In this document: piece by piece, positions 32,363 to 43,300 of the stretch
Layout: every line of letters starts with the position of its first letter
Position numbering within the stretch: position 1 is the first letter of the stretch
NCBI GenBank assembly: GCA_964036275.1
Contig: OZ038438.1
Coordinates: forward strand, 17,427,918 to 17,491,917
DNA: 64,000 bases
DNA from: Litoditis marina
Taxonomy: Eukaryota; Nematoda; Chromadorea; Rhabditida; Rhabditidae
Reading direction: 5' to 3'
The notes under the pieces: generated by a model
What the model was told of the DNA's origin: nothing
What the model saw: the letters and a program-made list of their open reading frames with translations, nothing else
The model's database searches: none
Translations under genes and position numbers: made by a program

Positions 32363-32756
32363 TTACCACACTAGCATTAGGTACATGTTTGATAATTTTC
32401 CGATCTTTTGCTTTAAATTCTAGTTGTTGTATCACTCGAGTAATACTAACGTGCCTACATATTTCTCGCTAGAGATCAGCTCTAGTTTCACATTCTTTTT
32501 GAATCAATTTACCTTATATAAGTACAGGTAGAGGTAAAGACCCAATCGAAGTTATAGTTTTTCATTTTTCTATCCCCTCCCTCCGGTCGTTCGTCACATG
32601 TCACTTTTATGCTGTTTCTGTGCATTGAAGCAAAAAAAGTTATTTTATCCCCTTTTTACATTGAATATGTCCACTATGTACAACGTGATCGGATCAAGAA
32701 AAGATGAGTTGGCATGCAAACAAGTCAGTGAATAAAAATGACTACATTCAATGTCA

Positions 32757-32782
32757 AGAGAGAGAGAGAGAGAGAGAGAGAA
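32757..32782. repeat. Short (AG)n microsatellite between SFXN and BNIP3
   Basis: About 13 AG units in the 505-bp space between the two convergent stop codons. Confidence 0.9.
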
Positions 32783-32867
32783 TGTAGGCTGGCAACGAAC
32801 ATATATACATGCGAAAGTAATTATTATGTACATTTCAAAATAACAAGGAGCATATGAGAAAAGGAAA

Positions 32868-34017
32868 TCAGAACTCCGGTCGCTTCGCCAAACGTTTGCA
32901 AACCACAAATCTGAAATAAACTACATGACAAATGATCTAGCTTGTTATCACTGAGAAATGATTTGTCGAAAGTAGCTGCTGGAGGATAGAGGACTAAGTG
33001 AATGAATGTCGACTCACCCGATCGCTGCTCCAATTACGAACGTCACAATGTTCGACATGATGAATCCAAATACGATTCGAACCGAATATCCTTTAGCATC
33101 AGAGTCGTAAGGGAAAACGCCCAATAGTTCCGGTTCCGGAGAATTAGGAGGAGTGGTCAAATTAGAGCCATATTGACGCATACGAACACTTCTAGAAAGA
33201 CAGTACTATTCAAATTTTCTATTTCAACCGGTGACCGTTGCATATTTGGATGAACGGTGCGGAACGGAACCAAATTTTAAATATACCGTAACTTATAAAC
33301 TAGTTACTCAACCTATAAATTTATGTATGTTGACTTACTTAGGTGGTACCGCTTCGGGTCTGCTGCTCCAATCCCAGATCCAATCAGTGTTTTTCCCCGG
33401 TGGCAGCATATCCCTCACCAGTTTATATTTAACTTGCTCTAGATTGTCGAATTCTACATGAGGAGACTGAATCGAGACAGGGCTGAAATATAAATAAATT
33501 GAGAAATGAACGGAAACAATTCCAACAAACGGAAATGAGTATCTAGTTCGTTGAGTAGTCGGTCTCAAATGACTTTCCTAAGTACGCGTATGACAAACCC
33601 CAAATCAATCAGTTTAAATTTGAATTTTTGAAAAACTACGAACCTGAGTCTCGAATCTTTATCCAATTTCTCGTCCAGAAGAGATGCGTCCACAGAAGAG
33701 CAAAGACTGGTACGACTAGGAGCAAGTTCAACCCATGACTCGGCCGAAGAACCTTAAATTAGAAACGTTATTGTGCTGGATGAGATACTTTTACTTTCGA
33801 GTTTCCAATAGCTCCCATAGAATACTGCTAAACAGTATGGCGGAAAATACAAACGTACAATTTGTTAGCAAGAATAGAATTAAAAACATAATCGCAACCA
33901 ACTAATATCGTACTCACCTGGAACGCTGTCTGCAGCTACATCGTCCTGTTTCTCGATTATACCTAATCGTTTCCTGACATCAAACATCTTAGGCTTCGAA
34001 AAATCGAAAAACGACAT
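32868..34017 (-). CDS. BNIP3: BNIP3/NIX mitophagy receptor
   Basis: Tail-anchored outer mitochondrial membrane protein that recruits Atg8/LC3. Five exons in gene order: 34017-33918, 33752-33644, 33482-33339, 33191-33018, 32910-32868, giving 189 residues (human BNIP3 has 194). Seen: LIR core SWVEL (W40-L43); the family hallmark [11 protein letters not shown] (103-113); a helix-prone membrane segment of about 156-179 with GxxxG (G172, G176); and a short basic tail [10 protein letters not shown]. Relative to the human transmembrane dimer motif, the position of His173 is Asn here. ATG is 7 nt after an acceptor, and a donor-bearing 5' exon lies at 34595 upward. The gene is tail to tail with sideroflexin. 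Confidence 0.95.
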
Positions 34018-34594
34018 CGAGATACTGTAAAGTTCGAGTGAATGAATCATACCACGATTCGGACGGTGGAATTTTGCTGACACGAAGGAAATGATAATAC
34101 ATAAACAAGAACGTAAATCTAAATTGAAATCATTGTAATACAAACAGAAAAATAGTGCTAGTCGCAACTGAACATTTGAAATAATGTAAGAAGGCGAAAG
34201 CGTGTGTATGTGAAATTCGGTATTGATTCTGACCAACTATCTAGTATCGTAATAAAATGGGAAATGGGAAACATTGCAATTACATTAAGAATTTATTCTA
34301 TTGGAAAAGTAGTCGGTAGCACCGGAATATCATACAATGATTCGTCAATAATAACGACGATGTGAAAAAAAAGAATAAATCCTCGGAAATAACGTAAAAT
34401 AAGTCAGATTCAGAAGTATTTTTCAGAATAACTCATATTTTCCGTGAGTAGCGAATCTCATAGTGCTAAACGGAAAAGAAGAATAATATCCAAATAAGGA
34501 AGGGGGTCAAAGCTAATAGTAGAAGCTGGACAAGCACTCGGTCATCGATTAACAGAGGGATCATGTGAGAGAAGAGAATAAATAGTACACTTAC

Positions 34595-34650
34595 TGCGGA
34601 GACGCAGACGATGCTAGGGAGCGAGACACAACGCGAGTGAGGAGGGCCCA
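34595..34650 (-). other. Likely 5' untranslated exon of BNIP3
   Basis: On the minus strand a GC-richer stretch (CTCACTCGCGTTGTGTCTCG) ends CTCCGCA and is followed by GTAAGTG, a good donor that can join the acceptor 7 nt before the BNIP3 ATG. The upstream edge is a guess. Confidence 0.45.
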
Positions 34651-37600
34651 GACCCATACACCATCAGAATAATCACGCGGGTCGGTGATGACTGTTCAGA
34701 TGAGGGCTAATCTAACGAACCTATGTACAAACACGGATGATATTCTAAGAAGTATAATAAAAGGATAGAATCGATCATATCATTGATATATAAATGACAT
34801 AATGAACTACCGTCATAATTAGATTTTGTCATATGTTTTCATGAAATATTTTTGAAAACCATTCCATTTTCATCTTGGTTGTTGCTCTTCGTTACGTCGG
34901 AATCATAGGTCCTCTGACGGATGGAGCCAGTGAGGTGGCAACAATGCCTACCCAATGATGTCTTTTCTAATGGGCTCATATAGTCTGTACTGTTCCGCGC
35001 ACCTATAACCCTCTACAGTAATCTCCTCAAACTCCCAGTGCAAGGTTAAGCAGTTTGAGGTTTTGGGAATCATCAAATGTCGAGATTGTGTTTTCGAACC
35101 ATACTACTTGGAGCTCTACTCTATGAATTATGCATTAAAAATAAGGCAAATAGCACTTTGAATATTTGACGGCGTACTGTAGGTGGTGATAGATTGAGCA
35201 ATGAAGCGAATCACAGAATGCCGAAATTAACTTTGGAAACAAAATGAAAATATTGTCTGGCGATTTGCTGAAAATGAGAAATGCTCTAATTGTTTGTTTG
35301 ATGCACGCGCAAAGCCAATCAAAGACAAATGATCATCCCAAATTAAAACTTCCACCTTCTAGAATCTTTTGGAAAACTCATATGAAAACTGTTCGATAAT
35401 TCGGTGCACTGTAAAAGAAAGTCGTTTAAGCTGAATATCACAGTTTGTTTGGAAAGCTAGAATATAAATCGATAGTGCGCGTCTGATTAAACTACAAGGA
35501 TCACACCGTTCGCTGATTGGTTGATTCTCAAAGGCGCGCATTCAAAAATGCTCTACGATCGCTCTATCTATTATAACAAATTTCAAGGTGTTTACCGTTT
35601 GTAACAAGAGGTGTTCAACCGACACTGAAAAGGGGTAGAATGCAATGTTGGGCAGACCCTTTGTCTTCAAAACGAGTTCGATAATATGTTCCTATCGTTT
35701 TAAATTTAAGCAAAAAATTAAGTAACTCGTTCCTTCTGTCGTATTTCTTCATTGATGTCGGACCTTGTTACCATTACATACGCGTCTTACTCGACTGGTT
35801 GACTGGTTGAATTAGCAGAGTTGCACCCAAAAGTTCGTTCTTCTACAGCATGCGAACTTGACGTTTTGGAATGCGTACGCTTTCTACTCGTTCCAATAGG
35901 ATTTCGACTGGGAAATGACTTTTGCTTATCCCGTATCCGTGTTCAGCTCTTGCCCACTGGGTGCTTCCCGCCATCCATTCCGTATTCAGATATACTAGAA
36001 GTCAATTGAATAGTCCCGTAAAGATAGCATTCTAATGAGGAAACGTGCACTTTGTATTTGCGCGTTCCTGAGTTCTGCTGTGTATAACATGTTTCAGGTG
36101 ACTGTGTAATTGACGAAAAGTATACTCTAAAAAAATCGTTGAAATCATGAATATCGGACGTGTCAAGCGTGATTATCGTAAAGCATTCATTATATTCAAA
36201 TGCGTGGGCATATAGCCTGCAATAATATTGTACGGCTTGCTCGTTCAAACAACCATGGTAAGAGGAAAGTGATCAAGTTGGCAAATAGACAAATTGTTGA
36301 AAGCCGTCAGTCCTTCTCTCTCGCACACCAACGATGTTTTTCATTTCTATAAAAAGCGTATTTCATATCTTCGATTCAGTTAATTGTTAGAGCAAACAGA
36401 AAATTGTTTTCGAGATCCAGCAGAAAACGCTATAGTGATCAACTTCAACTGGTTTTAAATTTGTTGACTCTGCGAAGTTGCAAGTTTCGTCCGTCTATTG
36501 GGCTCCAAATATACTATCCACTTTGTTAACTGCAGTCAGTGTCACAGTCAAATCCGTACAAGCAACGAAGAAAATCATGTTGAAGTCGACGTTTTCAATA
36601 GAAAGCGTCGTAAGAGTCCAAATGGAAGTCTACGTCAGAATGAAAGAGTAAACCATGTATTTGAAACTTCCTAGCAGTGGTTTGGCATGTAGATTCTTGA
36701 ATCCAGTTGCGAAATAAGTTTACAATCCAATATCTGAAGATGTATCAGTTTATAATCGATTACACTTGGAGCAGAAGTTTCATACACCTGAACGAAAAAA
36801 CAAACATTTCTATAATTTTAATGAAGGTTTGTAATGCAAGCTGATAACTAACGGTCGAGTAATATGTATTCGTGTATTGAAATACTAGTTAAACTGAATG
36901 CACACTCAGGACTCAGAAAAACATTAAGTGCTTGTGGGATGACCGTTTTATTTGGTGAAGAAATTTATTCATTTGTTTTTCAAATAGCACACTCCATCGT
37001 ATTTTTCAGCTGAGTATTTCTCCAAAATTCTGTATTTTCGCTGATATTTCATTCCCACGGCCTCTTTCGTTCATTTTAGGATTCAAGAGCACAACGATCT
37101 GGTAAAAATTAGATGAAACCGAACGAAATATTGACTAAATTTCTAAATACTCGAAAACCTGCTGGAATGTCTGTAACGCACATACAGAGGATTCAAAGAT
37201 ATCCAATTACGGTGCGATGTTCGTATTTTGTTTCAACAGTTGCCACTACGAAACGTATGTCGTTCCACAATCCGTTTTCTTGTTTAGAAGCGGTTTCAGC
37301 ACGAACACGCCTGTTGGCGGTCAGTAGCTCAAAGCTGAAAATTGTCCTTTACACCATGTTCTCAACATTCCATTTCTCGTTCCACTAGTACTGTTCGCAC
37401 TGAAAATTATTCTTCTTGTACACTATGAATGAATACTTTTGAAATTCTGTTTGAACACACCTTTTTGATCACTAAAAGAAATTTAATTGAGCTCAGTCAG
37501 TCATTGTCATTCGGAATCATAAGAAAGTCGAGCATTCTTCGCAATTTCGTTTCCATTCCGAAACACTGTTTATCTTCTGTAACAATGTAAGCAACTAGCC

Positions 37601-40360
37601 ATGCCGGAGAATGCCAAACGTCAAAGTGCAGAGTGTATGACCCGATATTGATTTGGGTCAATGTTGAAAGGATCATGAAAATTCCTCTGGATAAAGAGTT
37701 CATCTGAGGCTACTTTGTTTTTCACTGAAATAGTTGGAAAAAGTGGAGCTTTATTTTCGATTTGGTCCAGAGACGACCAGCTGACACGAAAACGAAAATG
37801 ATTACCGATAGCCAATCTGACAACAATCTGCCTCCACCACCCACATGTACTACTTTTTACGAATAGCAAGGGCCTGTCCACCAGAGATTACTCGCATCTC
37901 GTATCGTTTACTACTCACTTATCACCTGACAACTTGTCTGTAACTTGAGAAAACATAAAACAAGTGTTAAGTCATGACTCGAGTTGTGCGCAAAGTGGCC
38001 GTGAACATTCTCTCAACATTCTCTCTCTCCCACTGACTTCTCTCGTATTCCAAAGGTAACTTTAACTCATACTGTGAGTTATGATTGAGAGAAGACAGGT
38101 TATTGTAGTCTTCTGCTAAAAAGTTTATCCGTACGAGGCTAATTACAAAAATTACAAAAAAAAATTACCTAATTACAAAAATGGAGAAGAAAATTCTCTA
38201 CGTTTTTCATTACAAGTGCTTCATTCTTTCTGGAATGTGATGTTGCCAGGGACGAAACTAGTGATATACCCATACTATGTGAATGAAATGAGTTCGAGAA
38301 TGATTATGAGATACCTCCTTATATGTATTTATGAAAGTCTGTATGAAAATTTTAGTTGATGTTATCTTATAAGTGAAATTGCGCAACTGGAAAAAGCGTT
38401 CTGCCAACAACCATACACAGTGGAAACAATGAAAATCGCTGAACCTGAAATTTTTACTAGGTTCGAACATGTAAAAGTTGATTTATACATTTTAGAAAAG
38501 CTGGATGCCTCACGTTTACATCAAATTTTCTATAAATGAGATAAATCCGCATTCGAACCGTTTGTAACCAGAAAATCAAGAGATAGTTGGGTCGACGTGA
38601 ACTGAGCCCCTACCTGGCCAGACGGTGACATTCATTAAGGGGACATACATAATCGCACAATTTTCAAACTAACACAATGATATTGGAGATTTGAAACAAT
38701 TTCTCCGCAATATATTGATTATACGGTTTCTGCACTTGCTTTTGAGAATTTCCTTTCACGAACCTCACTTTGGTACATCTATTATCTTATGTGCCCTCTG
38801 TTTCGAATAGAATGCAATGTAAGTTCTCGAGTTCATCTTTATAGTAGAGTGATTTGAGAACGTACAACGATATCAAAGCTCTCTAGTCTGCCAAAGCTCT
38901 CGAAAACTATCTATGTGGCACCGGCTGTCCGGAGGTTATCAGTTTATAACTGTTTAAACTACATCTATATGGAAATACGTGTGTAAATTATGCATATTTA
39001 GTCGATAACTTACACCGTAAGTTTCAATCATGCTAATAAAGTATTATATCCTGAAACGTTGAGTAAGCGCTAGGAAATCTATGATTCACTTTTTTCTGTG
39101 TTTTGCCGTGACCGATAATCGAACTACGTGCTTCTATTTCACTGTTAAACTCAGCTTTTCATGCAAGCTCGTGTATCAAGTGTTCTCCCAACTCATTCTT
39201 CATCCTTCCCAAATGTTGTATATATAACATACACAAAATATTCATTTGTTAACACTTACCGTCGTCGTAAACTCAGCGTAACAATAGTATGAACGAGGTC
39301 TTGAACATAGAAAAAAACATTAATGAGTGTTTATGCAATACTCTGACAGTATCTATATTTTCTCTTGATTTTCTAAGCGCTCCCTTACTGTTATGTGATA
39401 GAAACTGGAAATTTATGTAGTTCGCTCTTAAAATAGAGCAAATATTAAATGACATTTGACAGATTGTCCCAACTTTCACTGCAGTAGATTCTATAGATTT
39501 GTGACTTTTTCTAACAGAATGCTGCTGTATCTGAAAATCTGATTCTACTAGAAACAAGTCACAATACAATCGAAAAATCTTCATATTTATCTTCCTTAAA
39601 AAATCTTAAAAGTTTTTGTTTGGTTGCTGGCGCCGTATAATTTTCTCTAAACTGCTTTTAAGTGGTGTTTCTTATGAGGAATTCACGCGGTCCTCTTTCT
39701 CGTGAGAAATTGTGAGATATTAGTCTCGAGGTGATCTCATGAGTTTGGAGAGACGATCCCGCGCCAATATCTTGTAATCGACACCCCCATGTTTTGGTTT
39801 TGTCATTGCTGCCTGACCAATGTGTACTAGTTTGACACACTGTAATCTCATCAATCCTATGATGCTTTGTGTAAGCCATATCTGAGGTGCGCGGCTTGGC
39901 TGGTCCTAGTGTAATATATCCCTCCCCATTGCTTTCATATCAGTCTGCGCGGCCTTTCGATAAGACCGCTCTCTCAGGTAAACACCGATTTTCAATCAAG
40001 CTCCCTGTTATTTACCCCTCCATTTTGTCTTTCGTAATAATAGATAACTTGTAATAGTGATTAAACACATTAGAGCCAGCCAAGCCGCACCCTCAGCTTC
40101 AGTTCTTGCAAATCTATTTCCGTAATCTCAACTGACTGGCATGGTCGTATTATACGACTGTCGATTCGCTTCATGAAATTATTAGAATCTCTTCATGTTA
40201 TCCGACCATGGCCGGTGTTTGTGAATTTTGCTATTTCATGGAAATGATTTTCAGCTCCGACTGCCGCGTTGTGCTGAGGGTGTTTGGTAGTGAGCGTTGA
40301 CACGTAGGTTGAGACGACCCCAATAACTTCCCCTTCCTTGACCAATATTTCTTTGTTTCA
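34651..40360. other. Long gene-poor stretch between BNIP3 and troponin T
   Basis: It holds one element B copy and otherwise AT-rich DNA. A frame open from 36466 to 36675 (containing FNRKRRKSPNGSL) and one on the minus strand at 37497-37703 lack a clear start, splice partners or family resemblance. Troponin T promoter or leader exons are expected near 39.9-40.3 kb but were not identified. Confidence 0.4.
35993..36113. mobile_element. Element B MITE, copy 4
   Basis: ACTAGAAGTCAATTGAATAG at the left and TGTTTCAGGTGACTGTGTAA at the right; same internal order as the other copies. Confidence 0.85.
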
Positions 40361-40377
40361 GTGACTTGCAAACCAAC

Positions 40378-43300
40378 ATGTCTGACGAAGAACAATAGTA
40401 AGTCATGCGTTCCACCTTTTCCTCCTATAATTCTCCTGTATATAGTCCCTCTTCTTCTCGCTCTTCCGTCCCCTCTTTTTCATCCCGTTTAGACTCTACC
40501 AATGCTCCTTTCTCGCGCACTTCCTCCCTTCGCGAACCAATCACACGAAACTCACCGCGAGAATCGTTCTCCTCGCGTGCAAATAGTTTGCGCAGCTCAC
40601 AAAACGAGCGTCGTTCTCCGGGCCCCGTAAGTTCTCGCGTACCTCGTTGTGACGAGACTAACTCCCTTCTAGAACGGTATGGGGTGAGAAAAACATCGGT
40701 AGGTGAGAGTAGCAGCCAATCAGTTCTCAATCGACGCAAACAGTCAGAGCCAGACGGTGGGTTGAGCGCGAGACGTACATCACTTGAATATGGCGGGGCG
40801 CGCGATTTGGGTGCCGGTCCATCTGGGCTGGGCACGGTGAGAGAAACTGCCGGCTCGTCGTCTCGGCCCTCTTCGCAACTCTCTTCGGACGCTCAGAACC
40901 TCTCTCAACAGGATTACATGAGTCGGTTGATGTCTGCACACAACCGAGTGGACGAGCTACTCAAGTCACGTGGCCTCAATTCTGATGATGAGAACAAGTA
41001 TCTACGAGCATGGGAGCAGATTCCTATCATACGCGAACAGCGCTATCGACGAATCAGAACACCTAGTAACTCGAGTGATTCCGGTCTCTCGACTGACAAC
41101 GACAGCGATAGAAGTCACTCGGAACCTATAGCAGATGAAGTGACGTGTGAGGAAACTTTATGCAAGAAATCTGTTTGCCTCGAAGACGTATTTGTTATGT
41201 TCACCTCTCAACTCGCGGATAAAGTTTTTCTTCGATGTCAGGCTTCCGGTTCTATTCTCAGCGCAATCTTCCCTTCTATGACCAAAACTGAGGAACGCCA
41301 ACGAACCCTTACCACCTGGCCTGTGAAGTCTCGTAGAAGTGTTAGTATTAGACTGTCTGTTAAACAAAACCTGTCGGGTGAGGGCTCCACGGAAAAACAG
41401 TTCACCAAACCGTCACAATCAGAAAGCATAGACAAAATCTTTCCCGGCAACGTGAACTGCTCAACTTCGGCCGTTTTTCCACCGTACCACACTGCCGTCG
41501 TGAAGAAGACATTCCATTTCCGTCGAAGGCGTGTCTCGGATAACAAGTTTCACCCGTCGGCAGCAGTGTTGCAGAAAACATTGCTAGCCGGACTGAGACG
41601 GAAAAACGATTGGCCTATTCCGAGTACAGCCGAAATTTCCATTCAACACTGCAGTTTCTACCAGGTTTCGAAGATGGCAACAGTCGGAGAAGTTCCAGAA
41701 AAAAATGTGCGCATCAATCTGAGACTGACCGAGAGAGCCCCAAAGCATTGTGTCTCTTCTATTTCACTACCTTCTCCTCCCAAAACTGCCTGTGTCCGTT
41801 TCGATGTAGTACTACCAGAAAAGCGAACACACCGCCGCACACGGACAGTTTCCAACCGAGTGGTGACACTGAAACGATATGTCGGTAAACTTGACCGGTC
41901 GTCAACTGTCGATCTTGCTGACGCTCCCAAAGAACATAGAAAGGTGAACAGACTGAAAATTCCGGAGTACTTCTTACAACAATCTGCCGAGGCCTATGAA
42001 GACTTCAATAACATCAAAAGCAAACTGAAGCAAGTCAATTTTGTGGACAAGATTATAGGTGGTTTTTCATTTGAAGCGAAACCTCCGCAACTGAGGAGAA
42101 CAGGGGCCATTCGACGCAGGACAAACACAAGACCGAACCTTGTGGAGCAACTGAGCGGCACCACATCTGAACCGTTCTCGGACTTCCTGCCTTCGACCAA
42201 TGACCCACCCGGCAGTCTCGAACTCAACAAAGAACAACCACCCGATCCACCACCCTCACAAACTGGGTCAGAACACAAGTCAGACTCTTTAAACTGGCAC
42301 GGCTCCCTGACACGTACCGCGACGTGCAGTGGAGCCAGGACTCGTTGTGAGTCGCCCATCGCGGAGCTGTCAGAAACCGACCGTCGACTAGTGGAGCAGT
42401 ATAGACGGTCTCTCCATATACCTCGTCCAACCACCCTTCAACGACTTAGTTCGCCCATTTTGCGGCCTCTTAGATTGTTTCTCAACCAAGTCGATTATGC
42501 TAAACCGGCCAATCGAGTGCAGTTTGTTCGGCGCCGGAGTCCAACTCGACTGGTCTCTCGAAAACTGCGCAGTCCCACGCCGCCCCGCCTAAATAAAATA
42601 CAAAAAAGTGATTCGCGCTTCTTGAGACGAAACAGTGGACCCGATTGGTCGATCACTCTGAAGAGGGTTGATCGCTCGGCGCCATTACGTCCGAAACCAA
42701 AAAAGCGTAAAGGGCGCAAATGGATTCCACAGTGGAGAAAAAGAAGGTTGGTAATTTTGCTTGTATTCCAGTACTCGTTTGTTGAAGGTGAAGTGAGGAT
42801 TCTAATCGTCGAATTTCAGCTCAGATGAAGAGGTAGAAGAAGTAGAGGAGGAAGAGGAGGAAGAGGAAGCGAGTACAGACGTCAGAGACGAGAACAGCAC
42901 AAGGTATCCAATCGAGGGAAAGCGGGAAAAACCCACCATACACGCAGTGGTGACGCAGGGTTCACGCACCGTAACAAAATGACTTCCTTTGTTGCCCAAT
43001 GCAAAAAGTCCACTCTTAGAAAAGGTCGTGGTCTGATTCGTTTTTGCCCATACGAATTGTCTTTGGTCGGCTCGATCAGCGGACAAATGATTACTTTTGT
43101 TGTATATAACATGCATACACAAATGTAATGTGCCCTGTTGAGTAAACCTAAAAGATGGAAACAAATGTAATTTTTGGAAGTCTGTTCTTTTATTGTATCC
43201 CCGTGCACCCATGGTATCCTTTGTATCTTTAAGACCGAAGACCAAATCGTTTACTGATGAAGGGGATGCATGTCTCACAGAAGGAGAAAAAGCTATGGCA

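Noticed and set aside
40425..40835. 136-codon minus-strand frame opposite the giant troponin exon
   Set aside because: It is an antisense shadow of a Ser/Arg-rich coding stretch, which is poor in stops on the other strand.
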